The notes beneath the pieces were generated by a model. It had not been told where the DNA came from. It was given only the letters and a program-made list of their open reading frames with translations, and did no database searches. The position numbers and the translations under genes were made by a program. From assembly GCA_016841205.1 (NCBI GenBank), contig JAENZP010000004.1, positions 62,001 to 126,000 on the forward strand: 64,000 nt of DNA, written 5' to 3'. This document shows positions 1 to 10,356 of the stretch, in pieces (the stretch's first letter is position 1; every line of letters begins with the position of its first letter). This DNA is from Desulfoscipio geothermicus (GTDB lineage: Bacteria; Bacillota; Desulfotomaculia; Desulfotomaculales; Desulfallaceae).

Positions 1-2
1 TT

Positions 3-908
3 GGTGCTATCACCAGAGGCAGTAGGGGTGAGGAACTGGCTGAATTGGGTGACATGCGGGACGCCGGGGCGGTAGCCTTTTCCGACGACGGCCGGCCGGT
101 GTCCGATGCCGGACTGATGCGCCGGGCCATGCAGTACTGCAAGATGCTGGGAGCCCCTGTGATTTCTCATTGTGAGGATCAAACCCTGGCCGCAGGGGGA
201 GTAATGCACGAGGGATATAATTCCACAATACTAGGGCTGAAAGGGATTCCCGCCTCAGCCGAAGAGGTTATGGTGGCCCGGGATATTATACTTGCGGCCG
301 AAACCGGCTGCCCGCTGCACATTGCTCATATAAGCACTGCGGGTTCAGTGGCGCTGGTTCGGGAGGCTAAAAAGCGTGGCTATCCGGTCACCGCAGAGGC
401 GACGCCGCAACATTTTACTTTAACCGACCGGGCGGTGGCGCGGTACAATACTGCTGCCAAGGTCAACCCGCCGCTGCGCGGGGAAGAGGACGTACAGGCG
501 GTGCGGGAAGGATTAGCGGACGGTACAATTGATGTAATCGCCACCGATCACGCTCCCCATACCTTTGATGAAAAGAACGTAGAATTCGATTTGGCTCCCT
601 TTGGTCTGGTGGGGCTGGAAACTGCGGTGGGGCTGGTTTGGACAGAACTGGTGCATACCGGCATACTCACTCCTTTGCAGGTGGTGGCAAAATTATCGCA
701 GCACCCGGCTCGTATATTGGGTCTTGACCGGGGCAGTTTGGCCGAGGGAAGCGCGGCGGATATTACCATTATAGATCCCGTATTTACGCAAACGGTGGAT
801 CCCGAACAATTTGCCGGTAAGGGCAAAAATACTCCCTTTGCCGGTCGCACCCTACAAGGGCTACCGGTAATTACTTTACGATCAGGCCTTTGTATATATG
901 CTGCGTAA
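3..908 (+). CDS. pyrC: Dihydroorotase, 5' end missing
   Basis: Catalyses the reversible cyclisation of carbamoyl-aspartate to dihydroorotate, the third step of pyrimidine synthesis, in the cytoplasm. The reading frame is open to the left edge of the window, so the N-terminal part with the first metal-binding HxH motif lies outside. What remains starts in the stretch '[18 protein letters not shown]', typical of class I bacterial dihydroorotases, and includes the late catalytic motif 'ATDHAPH' around position 540-560. A TTG at 45 could be read as a start but lies inside the conserved domain. carA and carB follow on the same strand after a gap of about 145 bp, so this is the pyr gene cluster; pyrB would be expected just outside the window. 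Confidence 0.95.
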   Translation, partial: GAITRGSRGEELAELGDMRDAGAVAFSDDGRPVSDAGLMRRAMQYCKMLGAPVISHCEDQTLAAGGVMHEGYNSTILGLKGIPASAEEVMVARDIILAAETGCPLHIAHISTAGSVALVREAKKRGYPVTAEATPQHFTLTDRAVARYNTAAKVNPPLRGEEDVQAVREGLADGTIDVIATDHAPHTFDEKNVEFDLAPFGLVGLETAVGLVWTELVHTGILTPLQVVAKLSQHPARILGLDRGSLAEGSAADITIIDPVFTQTVDPEQFAGKGKNTPFAGRTLQGLPVITLRSGLCIYAA

Positions 909-1053
909 GCTTACAGCCATTGTTGGGTAATGCTGCGAAACTAACGAATAGGTTATTTGTATCGCCTAAGCTGTTAACAAAAAGCTTTCCAACAGGGCAG
1001 TTTAAATACTATAGGTTCAGGTATAACTGAAATAACTGCGGAGGTGATGCGTT

Positions 1054-2130
1054 TTGAAAGCTTTTTTAGCTCTTGAAGACGGGACCCTTTTCACTGGCCA
1101 GTCATTTGGTGCCACAGGGGAGCAATGGGGCGAGGTTGTGTTTAACACCGGTATGACCGGTTACCAGGAAATATTGACTGATCCTTCCTATTGCGGTCAG
1201 ATAGTAGTAATGACTTACCCGCTGATCGGTAATTATGGCATTAACCGGGATGACTTCGAAGCCCGAAAATCCTTTGTTCGAGGTTTTGTGGTTAAGGAGG
1301 CATGTGACCATCCCAGTAACTGGCGTGCCGGTTACCGCATTAGTGATTTTTTAGCCCGGGAGGGAGTGCTGGGTATCAGTGGGGTGGATACCAGGGCGCT
1401 TACCCGGCACCTGCGCAGTTACGGTACCATGCGGGGTGTTATCGCCACCGGTGCGGTGGACACTGCTCAACTTGTAGAGAAGGCTAAAACCTGCCCGTAC
1501 TTGAGTGGCCAAAAATTAGTGGCCGATGTGGCCGTTAAAGAGTCCTTCATTATTGAAGGCCGGGGTCCGCAGGTGGTGCTCATTGACTTGGGAGTCAAAC
1601 AAAACATTATCCGCAAACTCAAAGAGCGGGACTGCACGATAATTGTGGTGCCACCTGACATTACTCCCGGGCAAATCGACCAGTTTGCCCCCGACGGGGT
1701 GCTGATTTCCAACGGCCCCGGTGACCCGGTGGATGTGCCGGTTACTATAGCTACCACCCGGTCTATTATCGGCAAGTACCCCCTTTTTGGCATTTGCTTG
1801 GGTAATCAGGTGATGGCGCTGGCACTGGGTGCTAAAACCTATAAAATGAAGTTTGGTCACCGTGGTGCCAATCACCCGGTGAAGGATTTGCGTACCGGCC
1901 GGGTCTACATTACCTCGCACAATCACGGGTTTTCCGTGGATGAGGAGTCACTGAAAGACTTGGATATTGAAATCAGCCATATAAATTTAAACGATAACAC
2001 AGTGGAAGGCATCCGTCACAAACACTTGCCTTTGTTTGCGGTGCAGTATCATCCCGAGGCATCACCGGGACCGCAGGAATCCGATTATATATTCGATCAG
2101 TTTATGGATATGATGCGCGGGGAGGGATAG
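1054..2130 (+). CDS. carA: Carbamoyl-phosphate synthase, small (glutaminase) subunit
   Basis: Releases ammonia from glutamine and channels it to CarB for carbamoyl phosphate, which feeds pyrimidine and arginine synthesis. It has 358 residues, normal for the family. The N-terminal CPSase small-chain domain is followed by a class I glutamine amidotransferase domain with the nucleophile motif 'FGICLGNQ' and the later '[10 protein letters not shown]' carrying the catalytic His and Glu. The start is TTG, preceded by GGAGGTG at the usual distance. carB begins 4 bp after the stop, so the two are translated from one mRNA. Confidence 0.97.
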   Translation: MKAFLALEDGTLFTGQSFGATGEQWGEVVFNTGMTGYQEILTDPSYCGQIVVMTYPLIGNYGINRDDFEARKSFVRGFVVKEACDHPSNWRAGYRISDFLAREGVLGISGVDTRALTRHLRSYGTMRGVIATGAVDTAQLVEKAKTCPYLSGQKLVADVAVKESFIIEGRGPQVVLIDLGVKQNIIRKLKERDCTIIVVPPDITPGQIDQFAPDGVLISNGPGDPVDVPVTIATTRSIIGKYPLFGICLGNQVMALALGAKTYKMKFGHRGANHPVKDLRTGRVYITSHNHGFSVDEESLKDLDIEISHINLNDNTVEGIRHKHLPLFAVQYHPEASPGPQESDYIFDQFMDMMRGEG

Positions 2131-2134
2131 TAAC

Positions 2135-5100
2135 ATGCCAATTAAGGAAGGGATTAAAAAGGTTTTAGTGGTAGGCTCCGGTCCCATTATTATCGGGCAG
2201 GCTGCTGAATTTGACTACGCAGGCACCCAGGCCTGCAGGTCGCTGCGGGAGGAAGGGCTGGAAGTGGTGCTGATCAACAGCAATCCGGCCACTATCATGA
2301 CCGATGCCAATATGGCCGACCGGATTTATATCGAGCCTATTACTCCTGAATTTGTCAGCCGGATCATTGAAAAAGAAAAGCCTGACGGATTTTTACCCTC
2401 CCTGGGCGGTCAGGTGGGGCTGAACATGGCGCTGCAGCTATCTGAATTGGGAGTGCTGGAAAAATACAATGTACAGTTGCTGGGCACCCCGCTGGACGCC
2501 ATTAAGCGGGCCGAGGATCGGGAACTGTTCAAGTCTACCATGCAAAGAATCAATGAGCCCGTACCTGAAAGCGCTATTGTTTGCTCGGTGGAAGAGGCAG
2601 TGGCATTTGCCAATCAAATCGGTTTCCCGCTGGTGGTGCGCCCGGCCTACACCTTGGGCGGCACCGGCGGCGGCATGGTTGATAATATGGAGGAGCTGGT
2701 CAGTACCTGCACCAAGGGCTTGAAGGCCAGCATTATTCATCAGGCTCTAATTGAGCGCAGCCTGGTGGGCTGGAAAGAAATTGAGTTTGAGGTGATGCGG
2801 GATAGCGCGGATAACTGTATTACCATCTGCAGTATGGAAAACATCGATTCCATGGGTGTGCACACCGGTGACAGTGTAGTAGTGGCGCCGGCCCAAACCT
2901 TAAGTGACCGGGAATACCAGATGCTGCGCACTGCCGCACTAAAGATTATCCGCGCACTGGGTGTGGAGGGTGGCTGCAATGTCCAGTACGCCCTGGATCC
3001 CAACAGTTACGCATATTACGTCATTGAGGTCAACCCACGGGTGTCCCGGTCGTCGGCTTTAGCTTCCAAGGCCACAGGTTACCCCATCGCCAAGGTGGCC
3101 AGTAAAATTGCCATTGGCCTGAATCTAGATGAAATAAAAAATGCAGTGACCGGTAAAACCTATGCTTGCTTTGAACCATCTATAGATTACGCGGTTATCA
3201 AGTTCCCCCGCTGGCCATTTGATAAGTTTGCTCTGGCCGACCGGTCCCTGGGTACCCAGATGAAGGCCACCGGTGAAGTAATGTCCATTGACCGTACCTT
3301 GGAAGGGGCGCTGCTGAAAGCGATTCGATCCCTGGAAATTGGTGTGCCGGGACTGATTTACCCCGGTTTGGCGGAGCTTTCGCAGGAGGAAATTGAACAA
3401 AAGTTGACACAGCCCAGCGACGAGCGGCTATTTGTGCTCGCTGAGGCGCTACGCCGGGGCATGCTTTTTAACCATGTATTTAACCTGACTAAAATTGACC
3501 GCTTCTTTATCCAAAAGATATATAACGTGGTACAGTTGGAAGATCAACTGCATCGTGGAGGCCGGACGTCTTTATCAGCGGAGCTGCTCAGGAAAGCAAA
3601 GGAAATGGGTATGGCAGACGCATATCTGGCTCAGGCTGTGGGTATTACGGCAAATGAGGTGCGGGCGCTGCGTAAAGGTTACGGCATTGAGCCGGTTTAC
3701 AAAATGGTGGATACTTGTGCTGCGGAATTCGAGGCCGTCACACCGTACTACTATTCTTGCTACGATGCCGAGGATGAAGTCCAACCCACAAATAATCGCA
3801 AGGTAGTGGTGGTGGGCGGCGGTCCCATCCGGATCGGCCAGGGAATCGAATTTGACTACTGCTCGGTGCATTCGGTATGGGCGCTTAAGGAGATGGGCTA
3901 CGAGGCCATTATCATTAACAATAACCCGGAAACTGTTAGTACCGATTTTGACACCGCCGACCGGCTCTATTTTGAACCGCTGCTGCCCGAAGATGTTATA
4001 AATATATTAGAGAAGGAAAAACCAGCAGGTGTAATTGTGCAGTTTGGCGGCCAGACTCCGATCAATCTGGCGGTGCATATACACAAGGCCGGCTTCAATA
4101 TTCTGGGCTCTTCTTTGGATAGTATTGACCGGGCTGAGGACCGCGAGCGTTTTGACGAACTGGTCAGCCGGCTGGATGTTCCCAGACCTCAGGGGGGTAC
4201 CGCGTTTTCGCTGGCTGATGCCGAGAAAATTGCTAACAATATCGGTTTTCCGGTTCTGGTGCGCCCTTCTTATGTGCTGGGCGGGCGAGCCATGGAAATT
4301 GTTGATAATATCAATGATTTGAGAAATTATATGGCAACGGCGGTTAAGGTGACACCCGAACACCCGGTGCTGGTGGATAAATATTTTTTGGGCGAGGAAA
4401 TTGAAGTGGACGCCATTGCCGACGGGGAGACGGTGCTTATTCCCGGGATTATGAAACACGTAGAGCGGGCCGGGGTTCACTCGGGGGACAGCATTGCCGT
4501 TTACCCCGCTTATCACCTGGACCGGATGGCGCAGGAACAAATCGTGGACTATACCACCAGGTTGGCTTTGGAGCTGGATGTGCGGGGGATGATCAACATT
4601 CAGTATGTGCTTTATAACGGCCAGATCTATGTAATTGAAGTCAACCCCAGGGCCAGCCGTACCGTACCTTTTATGAGTAAAGTCACCGGTATTCCCATGA
4701 TTAACCTGGCCACCAAGATTATCATGGGCCATAAGCTAAAAGATCTGGGCTACCAGGGCGGACTTTATCCGGAGGGCAAGCTGGTGGGGGTCAAGGCACC
4801 AGTGTTCAGCTTTGCTAAACTACTGCAGGTAGATATATCACTGGGTCCCGAAATGAAGTCTACAGGAGAGGTGCTGGGTGTAGATTCCAGCTATCCGGTG
4901 GCCTTGTATAAAGCGCTGCTGGCTTCAGGCGTGGTGTTCCAGCGGCAGGGCAACATATTGGTGACGGTGGCCGATAAAGATAAGGAAGAGATGCTGCCCA
5001 TTATTAAGGGCTTCAGTAGTTTGGGTTATAGTATATTTGCCACTACCGGTACGGCTTGCTACCTGGAAAAACACGGGGTGAAGGTAACGCGGGTGAACAA

Positions 5101-5353
5101 GGTACGGGAAGGTTCCCCTGACATTGCCGATCTGCTGCGCCAGGGGGATATTCATTTAGTTATCAATACCTTGACCAGAGGCAAAGCCCCCGAACGGGAC
5201 GGCTTTGTGATCCGGCGGGCCGCCGTAGAGCTGGCCGTGCCGTGCCTAACCTCCCTGGACACCGCTAGGGCCATTCTGGAAGTGCTGGGTGATATCAAGG
5301 AAGGTCCTGATTTCCCGCTGGTGCCGCTGCAAGAATATGGTGCCGGGTGTTGA
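2135..5353 (+). CDS. carB: Carbamoyl-phosphate synthase, large subunit
   Basis: Makes carbamoyl phosphate from bicarbonate, ammonia and two ATP in complex with CarA. At 1072 residues it is full length. Two homologous ATP-grasp halves are visible: the first opens with '[20 protein letters not shown]', the second near residue 550 with '[18 protein letters not shown]'. The C-terminal MGS-like allosteric domain occupies roughly the last 140 residues. The start is ATG with GGGGAGGGATAG just upstream. A strong hairpin about 80 bp after the stop probably ends the transcript, so carAB is separated from pyrKD. Confidence 0.98.
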   Translation: MPIKEGIKKVLVVGSGPIIIGQAAEFDYAGTQACRSLREEGLEVVLINSNPATIMTDANMADRIYIEPITPEFVSRIIEKEKPDGFLPSLGGQVGLNMALQLSELGVLEKYNVQLLGTPLDAIKRAEDRELFKSTMQRINEPVPESAIVCSVEEAVAFANQIGFPLVVRPAYTLGGTGGGMVDNMEELVSTCTKGLKASIIHQALIERSLVGWKEIEFEVMRDSADNCITICSMENIDSMGVHTGDSVVVAPAQTLSDREYQMLRTAALKIIRALGVEGGCNVQYALDPNSYAYYVIEVNPRVSRSSALASKATGYPIAKVASKIAIGLNLDEIKNAVTGKTYACFEPSIDYAVIKFPRWPFDKFALADRSLGTQMKATGEVMSIDRTLEGALLKAIRSLEIGVPGLIYPGLAELSQEEIEQKLTQPSDERLFVLAEALRRGMLFNHVFNLTKIDRFFIQKIYNVVQLEDQLHRGGRTSLSAELLRKAKEMGMADAYLAQAVGITANEVRALRKGYGIEPVYKMVDTCAAEFEAVTPYYYSCYDAEDEVQPTNNRKVVVVGGGPIRIGQGIEFDYCSVHSVWALKEMGYEAIIINNNPETVSTDFDTADRLYFEPLLPEDVINILEKEKPAGVIVQFGGQTPINLAVHIHKAGFNILGSSLDSIDRAEDRERFDELVSRLDVPRPQGGTAFSLADAEKIANNIGFPVLVRPSYVLGGRAMEIVDNINDLRNYMATAVKVTPEHPVLVDKYFLGEEIEVDAIADGETVLIPGIMKHVERAGVHSGDSIAVYPAYHLDRMAQEQIVDYTTRLALELDVRGMINIQYVLYNGQIYVIEVNPRASRTVPFMSKVTGIPMINLATKIIMGHKLKDLGYQGGLYPEGKLVGVKAPVFSFAKLLQVDISLGPEMKSTGEVLGVDSSYPVALYKALLASGVVFQRQGNILVTVADKDKEEMLPIIKGFSSLGYSIFATTGTACYLEKHGVKVTRVNKVREGSPDIADLLRQGDIHLVINTLTRGKAPERDGFVIRRAAVELAVPCLTSLDTARAILEVLGDIKEGPDFPLVPLQEYGAGC

Positions 5354-5433
5354 GTTGGAAAGTTGATAGTTATGGCATAGAGGTTATTTTGATACTTTTA
5401 GATTTAAACAGATAATCTTTGCTTTAGATAGTT

Positions 5434-5467
5434 AGCCCCGAACGGAATAATTATTCCATTCGGGGCT
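5434..5467. terminator. Hairpin terminator after carB
   Basis: A 17-bp stem with one mismatch (AGCCCCGAACGGAATAA against its complement), AT-rich at the tip. There is no long T tract. It lies between carB (+) and the small minus-strand gene, so it may end transcription from both sides. Confidence 0.6.
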
Positions 5468-5524
5468 TATCATAATCGGGCGTTTGCCCGGGTTAGGTTA
5501 AGGGAAAATAATAAAAGACCTGAT

Positions 5525-5677
5525 TTAAACGCTTCTCCTTAATGATTCCACGGCTTGCATCAGGTCCAGGTTCAAGCTGTTGAACCAATCTTTTAGCTCT
5601 TGGTTCTTTTCAGCTTTTTCGTTGTTGGATCGAATCATTTGGATTAGTGCCTTTATGGCGAACTCTTTATCCGACAT
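5525..5677 (-). CDS. Small hypothetical protein, 50 aa
   Basis: Reading the minus strand gives a 50-residue protein starting 'MSDKEFAIKALIQMIRSNN' and ending 'AVESLRRSV'. It is mostly helix-forming and charged, with no signal peptide or membrane segment, and contains one Trp-Phe pair near residue 31. The case for a real gene is the perfect GGAGGT seven bases before the ATG and a TATAAT-like -10 (5698-5703) just upstream. It sits between carB and pyrK and is transcribed against them. I do not recognise the family; a helical regulatory or protein-binding peptide is possible. Confidence 0.6.
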   Translation of the reverse strand: MSDKEFAIKALIQMIRSNNEKAEKNQELKDWFNSLNLDLMQAVESLRRSV

Positions 5678-5818
5678 ATGCAATACCTCCATTCATTATT
5701 ATAGTATACTATATAGTTATTAAATGTTCATGAGCATAAGGAAAAACTAGAGTTAAGTAAGCTGCTCTGCTTAGCCGGATATATTACTATTTATATGTAA
5801 CTCTCATGCACCAATAAA

Positions 5819-5847
5819 TTTACAGCTTATGTTTTATGCGATACAAT
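5819..5847 (+). promoter_or_regulatory. Sigma-A-type promoter for pyrK
   Basis: TTTACA (5819-5824), a 17-bp spacer, then TACAAT (5842-5847). Transcription would start near 5854, which leaves the ATG at 5887 as the first usable pyrK start and rules out the in-frame ATG at 5836, which lies inside this promoter. Confidence 0.6.
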
Positions 5848-5886
5848 CATAAACATGGAATATTTGATACAGGGGGTAACCGTTTT

Positions 5887-6699
5887 ATGTCCCAGTTAAT
5901 GCAGGCGGAGATAACCGATTGTCGGGAGACCGCGCCCGGTATATGGGTCACTGAATTTATGGCCCCGTCCCTGGCCCAGGGGGCCGTGCCCGGGCAGTTC
6001 TTACATATCCGCTGCGGAGAGGGCAGCGATCCGCTGCTGCGGCGACCAATAAGCATTCATTCCGTGGACCGGCAGTCCGGCAGGGTGAAAATAATGTTTC
6101 AGGCGGTGGGTAAAGGCACTGCCTGGCTGGCCAGCCGCCGGTATGGTTTTATTGATATAATAGGCCCTTTGGGCCGTGGTTTCACTATGTTTACCGGGGA
6201 GCAGACCGGTCTTGATTGTTATAACCCACGCTTAGTTGTGGTGGGTGGTGGCATTGGAGCTGCGCCGCTGTATTTTTTATTGCAGGAATTGGCCCGGATG
6301 GGATGCGTTCAGCAAGTAATGGTGCTGCTGGGTGCACGAACTGCTAATCAACTACTGATTCTTGACGCTGCCAGAGTATTGGGTTTTAATGTGCGCGTGG
6401 CCACGGATGATGGTACAACCGGTTACCGGGGTCCGGTCACTGATTTGCTGGCGGAGGAACTACAACGGAAACCGGATTTCGTTTTTGCCTGTGGCCCTTC
6501 ACCCATGTTAAAGCCGCTATGTGATATGTTGCGTGACGCCGGAGTGCCGGGTGAGGTGTCGGTGGAAGAAAGAATGGCCTGCGGCGTGGGTGCCTGCCTA
6601 TCCTGCGTTTGCCGGGTAAAGGACACCGGCGGAATAGAAACATACCGGCATGTTTGTGTTGACGGGCCGGTGTTTGCGGCGGGGGAGGTGGTCTGGTAA
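5887..6699 (+). CDS. pyrK: Dihydroorotate dehydrogenase B, electron-transfer subunit
   Basis: Carries electrons from the PyrD FMN to NAD via FAD and a [2Fe-2S] cluster. The 270 residues show an FAD-binding barrel with 'RRPISIHS', a nucleotide-binding domain with the glycine run '[12 protein letters not shown]', and a C-terminal cluster motif '[15 protein letters not shown]' followed by a later Cys near 'YRHVC'. I chose the ATG at 5887 because AGGGGGTAA lies at the right distance and because a promoter overlaps the earlier in-frame ATG at 5836. pyrD overlaps the stop codon by one base. Confidence 0.95.
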   Translation: MSQLMQAEITDCRETAPGIWVTEFMAPSLAQGAVPGQFLHIRCGEGSDPLLRRPISIHSVDRQSGRVKIMFQAVGKGTAWLASRRYGFIDIIGPLGRGFTMFTGEQTGLDCYNPRLVVVGGGIGAAPLYFLLQELARMGCVQQVMVLLGARTANQLLILDAARVLGFNVRVATDDGTTGYRGPVTDLLAEELQRKPDFVFACGPSPMLKPLCDMLRDAGVPGEVSVEERMACGVGACLSCVCRVKDTGGIETYRHVCVDGPVFAAGEVVW

Positions 6700-7625
6700 T
6701 GAATACAGAAGTAAATCTAGGAGGCATTGTTATGAAAAACCCTGTGACCACGGCTTCCGGCACATTCGGGTTTGGTTTGGAATACCAGCCATACGTTGCC
6801 CTGCAGAGGCTGGGTGCGATTACCGTGAAAGGTACCACACTTAAACCTCGCTTGGGTAACCCACCGCCACGTATTGCTGAAACACCTTCGGGGATGCTCA
6901 ATGCTATTGGGTTGCAGAACCCCGGCGTAGAGCGCGTAGCGGAGGAAATCATGCCCCGGTTGGCCGGGCTGGGTGTGCCGGTGATTATCAACATTGCCGG
7001 CGATACGGTAGAGGATTATGCGCAGGTAGCACGACGTCTGGATGGCGTTCCCGGGGTGGCTGGTTTGGAAGTCAATATATCCTGCCCTAACGTTAAAAAA
7101 GGTGGTATTCAGTTTGGCAGCGATCCTCATACGGCGGCCGAAGTAACCCGGGCGGTCAAGGCTGCTACCGGTTTGCCGGTAATCGTCAAGCTATCTCCCA
7201 ATGTAACAGATTTGGTAGCTATGGCCGAGGCGGTAGCCAGGGCCGGTGCAGACGCGCTGTCCATGATTAATACCCTGCTGGGCATGGCTATCGATGTGGA
7301 CAGGCGCAGGCCGGTGCTGGGTAATATTACCGGCGGCTTAAGCGGACCGGCAGTGCGTCCTGTGGCAGTGCGGGCAGTTTGGCAAGTGCACCGAGCCCTA
7401 CCCTTTACGCCCATATTGGGTATGGGAGGAATTATGACGGCCCGGGATGCATTGGAGTTTATTTTGGCAGGCGCTACGGCGGTGGCGGTGGGTACCGGTA
7501 ATTTCGTTAATCCCCTGGCTACCGTGGATGTGGTGGGAGGTATTGAGCAATATATGAGCAATCACGGTTTTACAAATATAAGTGAACTGGTTGGCCTGGC
7601 CCAGCGGTACACCGGAGATAATTAA
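6699..7625 (+). CDS. pyrD: Dihydroorotate dehydrogenase B, catalytic subunit
   Basis: Oxidises dihydroorotate to orotate on FMN, working as a heterotetramer with PyrK in the cytosol. The 308 residues match class 1B enzymes: N-terminal '[18 protein letters not shown]', the active-site loop '[12 protein letters not shown]' with the catalytic Cys, and FMN phosphate motifs near the C terminus ('[15 protein letters not shown]'). The ATG overlaps the pyrK stop (TAATG), which indicates coupled translation. A second ATG at 6732 with its own AGGAGG lies inside the first beta strand, so it is unlikely to be the true start but might allow internal initiation. Confidence 0.96.
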   Translation: MNTEVNLGGIVMKNPVTTASGTFGFGLEYQPYVALQRLGAITVKGTTLKPRLGNPPPRIAETPSGMLNAIGLQNPGVERVAEEIMPRLAGLGVPVIINIAGDTVEDYAQVARRLDGVPGVAGLEVNISCPNVKKGGIQFGSDPHTAAEVTRAVKAATGLPVIVKLSPNVTDLVAMAEAVARAGADALSMINTLLGMAIDVDRRRPVLGNITGGLSGPAVRPVAVRAVWQVHRALPFTPILGMGGIMTARDALEFILAGATAVAVGTGNFVNPLATVDVVGGIEQYMSNHGFTNISELVGLAQRYTGDN

Positions 7626-7767
7626 AGTAGCTCATGAAAATTGGTGGATTCGCAAGGCTTTCGTGGATTAATTTCGATGTAATAAAAACGGCGTGTTTCA
7701 TGCGTAGCATGCTTTAGGCTTTAAGTGCATATTGGTTTATTTGTTCCCAACGAGGAGTGATAAAGAC

Positions 7768-8496
7768 TTGTCCAAGGATAAATTAATCGTGGCCCTGGAC
7801 GTGGACAGCCGGGAGAAGGCGTTGGAATTGGTTAGTGATCTGGCCGGACACGTGGGATTTTTTAAAGTAGGAATGGAATTATTTTACGGGGCCGGTATTG
7901 GGATTGTCCAAGAGATAGTGGCTGCGGGAGCGCAAGTTTTTCTGGACCTTAAACTGCACGATATACCAAATACCGTGGGCCAGGCTGCCCGGGTGCTGGT
8001 GCGCTCCGGGGCTTCGATAATCAATGTACATGCCTCGGGAGGTAGTGCCATGATGCAGACCGCAGGGGCGTTCGCCCGGGAAGAAGCCGATCGGTTGGGT
8101 GTACCGGCCCCGCTGGTGGTGGCAGTTACCGTACTCACCAGCATTGACCGGGAAACGTATCAACAGGAAATTGGCTTTACGGGGGAAATTACGGAGCGGG
8201 TACGCTCCTGGGCATTGCTGGCCCGGGCATCAGGTTTGGACGGAGTGGTTTGTTCACCCCAGGAAATTAAGCTGGTGCTTGAAGCCTGTGGCCCGGATTT
8301 TAAAATTATCACCCCCGGTATCAGACCGGCCGGAGCGCAGCTGGGAGACCAGCGCCGGGTAATGACACCGGGAGAGGCTGTAAAGGCAGGTGCCAGTCAC
8401 CTGGTGGTGGGCCGCCCGGTAACCGGAGCTTCAGACCGGGCAGCTGCGGTGGCAGCCATTTTAGATGAAATAAATTTAATTGTTGCTGGATGTTGA
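7768..8496 (+). CDS. pyrF: Orotidine 5'-phosphate decarboxylase
   Basis: Converts OMP to UMP, the last step of the pathway. The residues 'LIVALDVDSREKALELV' and the catalytic 'DLKLHDIPNTV' loop (Asp-Lys-Asp tetrad region) are present, and the phosphate-gripper 'VVGRPVTGASD' is near the end. A TTG start at 7768 has GAGGAG ten bases before it and yields 242 residues, the usual length; an earlier in-frame TTG at 7732 has no ribosome binding site. About 140 bp separate it from pyrD. A strong terminator follows 20 bp after the stop. Confidence 0.95.
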   Translation: MSKDKLIVALDVDSREKALELVSDLAGHVGFFKVGMELFYGAGIGIVQEIVAAGAQVFLDLKLHDIPNTVGQAARVLVRSGASIINVHASGGSAMMQTAGAFAREEADRLGVPAPLVVAVTVLTSIDRETYQQEIGFTGEITERVRSWALLARASGLDGVVCSPQEIKLVLEACGPDFKIITPGIRPAGAQLGDQRRVMTPGEAVKAGASHLVVGRPVTGASDRAAAVAAILDEINLIVAGC

Positions 8497-8515
8497 AATG
8501 TTTAAAGAATTAATT

Positions 8516-8552
8516 AAAAGTCCTTCCCTGATTAGCCTAGGGAAGGACTTTT
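8516..8552. terminator. Rho-independent terminator after pyrF
   Basis: Perfect 14-bp stem (AAAAGTCCTTCCCT and complement) with a 9-base loop, ending in TTTT. Its symmetry lets it serve both pyrF (+) and the convergent SLH gene (-). Confidence 0.85.
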
Positions 8553-8629
8553 GATAGCCAAGGAAACACTACTTAGACAAGTTTTGTGGTGCTTTTGGGT
8601 ATGCAAAGGCGATTTATTTATATGCTTTC

Positions 8630-9994
8630 TTATTTATCGGCCGGTTGATCAGTTTTGCCGCCTGCACTGTCGGGCGCAGTTAAAGGAAGTTCTTCAGCAT
8701 CAAGGGCTTCCTTTGGCAGCACTATATCTAACGGAGCGTTATAGTCACTGTAAGTGAAATCATAGGAAACCAGCATTGTATCTATGGGCATTGTCTGGCC
8801 TTGAAAAGCAGCAGCAAAAGTGACTACGGAATTATTAGTAGCGCTTAATGGCAGATAAGTTTCTTTGTCTACATACATGGTGACGGCATAGGTAATTGAT
8901 TGCAACATTCCCTGGGTCTGGTCGAGGGTCTGTTGTAGTTGACCACCTAGCTGACCAAGTGCGGCGATCATTTTTGCCAGATCCTTAATCTCACCGTAAT
9001 ACGCCAGTTTAATTACGTCTTTTCCTGCCAGCTTTTCTTCACCCAAATACCTGTAGTGGAACATGTTTTTAATTTCTTCCGGTATTGGGTTAGTTTGCTG
9101 TTTCATTAAGTCCATCATATTAGGGAATATATCACTGGGTATTTTTGTCCAGGTTACTTGCTTAGTTTCGGGATCCGGAATGCTCATAAACATACCGTCA
9201 TTGGTCATGTACTGTTCTATAGTGATGGATTCCTGTGGCAGGTTCTCGCCTGGTGACATAGAGGTTTCCATAACCGTATGCAGACCCTTGTCCATGACCA
9301 GTTCGGTTTCCGTGTTTGCTGTGGTTATTATGCTGGAAGGCATATTTGCTTCCTCAACCTGTCTCAAGTTCATTTGCATATCCATTTTCCCGGACATGCG
9401 CATGGTGGTAATGCTTCTATTGGCTGTCTCCATCTTGTCGGTTATTTCCCTGCATTGTTCCGCTGATCCAAATACATGAGTAAGCAGATCTGCACCTTCT
9501 TGAGGGGTTAAAACTTTTTTGGCATCCACCTGGGTTAATAAACCTTCATTAACCATCCAGCAATAGTTGGTAAATGCCCAGTGATTGCCAGGAATGGATA
9601 ATTGGCTTGTTCCCCGGGGTAATACTTTTTGGGGCAGGCCCAATGTCCTAGCTACAAAAGTTATGGCCTCGGCCTGTGTGATTGGTTGGTCGGGCTTAAC
9701 TTGACCGTTTGGAAATCCTTTTAAGATATTTGCGGATAATAGGGTTTGTATACTGTCTGCATACCATGCGTTAGTTTTGACGTCGGTGGGCCATTGAGAC
9801 ACCTGGTCAGCGGGTTGCAAGTTCGCTGTTTTAACCAGCATGGAACAAAATTCAGACCTGGTTAAAACAGCGCCTGGTTTCCCTTGTAAAACATCTAACA
9901 AATCTGAGGTGTCGGAAGCATAGGCAACTGAACATAATGTAAAGAGAAGTAGCACGGATAAAATGGTTACTCGGCGCATAGTCTTAATTAACAA
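8630..9994 (-). CDS. Exported S-layer-homology protein with a lipoprotein-like C-terminal domain
   Basis: A 454-residue exported protein. The N terminus has two arginines, a hydrophobic core and 'AYAS', a typical type I signal peptide cut after about residue 26. Residues about 45-160 hold one clear SLH repeat ('GFPNGQVKPDQPITQAEAI') and a weaker one before it, suggesting attachment to secondary wall polymer. The remainder, Met- and Gln-rich, resembles the LppX/LolA-like fold seen in DUF6612-type proteins ('MYVDKETYLPLSA'), which may carry a lipid or act as a wall-stress sensor. The start is a TTG after a G-rich site; an ATG five codons later is an alternative. Function is inferred only from domains. 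Confidence 0.8.
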   Translation of the reverse strand: MLIKTMRRVTILSVLLLFTLCSVAYASDTSDLLDVLQGKPGAVLTRSEFCSMLVKTANLQPADQVSQWPTDVKTNAWYADSIQTLLSANILKGFPNGQVKPDQPITQAEAITFVARTLGLPQKVLPRGTSQLSIPGNHWAFTNYCWMVNEGLLTQVDAKKVLTPQEGADLLTHVFGSAEQCREITDKMETANRSITTMRMSGKMDMQMNLRQVEEANMPSSIITTANTETELVMDKGLHTVMETSMSPGENLPQESITIEQYMTNDGMFMSIPDPETKQVTWTKIPSDIFPNMMDLMKQQTNPIPEEIKNMFHYRYLGEEKLAGKDVIKLAYYGEIKDLAKMIAALGQLGGQLQQTLDQTQGMLQSITYAVTMYVDKETYLPLSATNNSVVTFAAAFQGQTMPIDTMLVSYDFTYSDYNAPLDIVLPKEALDAEELPLTAPDSAGGKTDQPADK

Positions 9995-10356
9995 GAATGG
10001 TGCCCCCCCTTATTTCTTAGTAAATAAAACAATTCACCTCCTGTGTTAAAGCTTATAAAATTATAACACATCAGACTTGTAATTAGTGACATTTATGCTA
10101 TTCATTTACCCAGGTAATTAATGCATGTGTTTTCAAGTACCTTGTTTTTTATCAATGACGGTCATATTTTTATGGTTTGATGTGTTTAGTTTACGAAGTG
10201 GTTTAGGTGCATATAAAAGTATTAAATTATGTACTGGTGAAACTCTGGTTTGCTTGGGCTATTAATTTATAAAGAAATTATAGGTATAATGTTACCCCTA
10301 TCTTCAGATGTTTTATTGGAGGATTTATTAACAAACAGTATGGGGGAGGAGTGACC
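9995..10356. other. Intergenic region between divergent genes
   Basis: AT-rich and without an ORF that has a ribosome binding site. It must hold the promoter of the SLH gene (minus) and of the sigma-like gene (plus). The only clear element is TATAAT at 10285-10290 with a TAGG extension on its 5' side and a poor -35, a plausible plus-strand promoter. Confidence 0.4.

Noticed and set aside
909..1053. Possible PyrR attenuator between pyrC and carA
   Set aside because: I could not find the conserved PyrR-binding loop or a terminator/antiterminator pair; the regulatory leader, if any, is probably upstream of the window.
4007..4732. 241-codon frame on the minus strand inside carB
   Set aside because: It is fully antisense to a strongly conserved gene, has a His/Asn/Gln-rich composition typical of shadow frames and no ribosome binding site.
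5836..5886. Earlier ATG for pyrK
   Set aside because: A sigma-A promoter spans 5819-5847 and the real Shine-Dalgarno sequence lies just before 5887, so this upstream part would not be translated.
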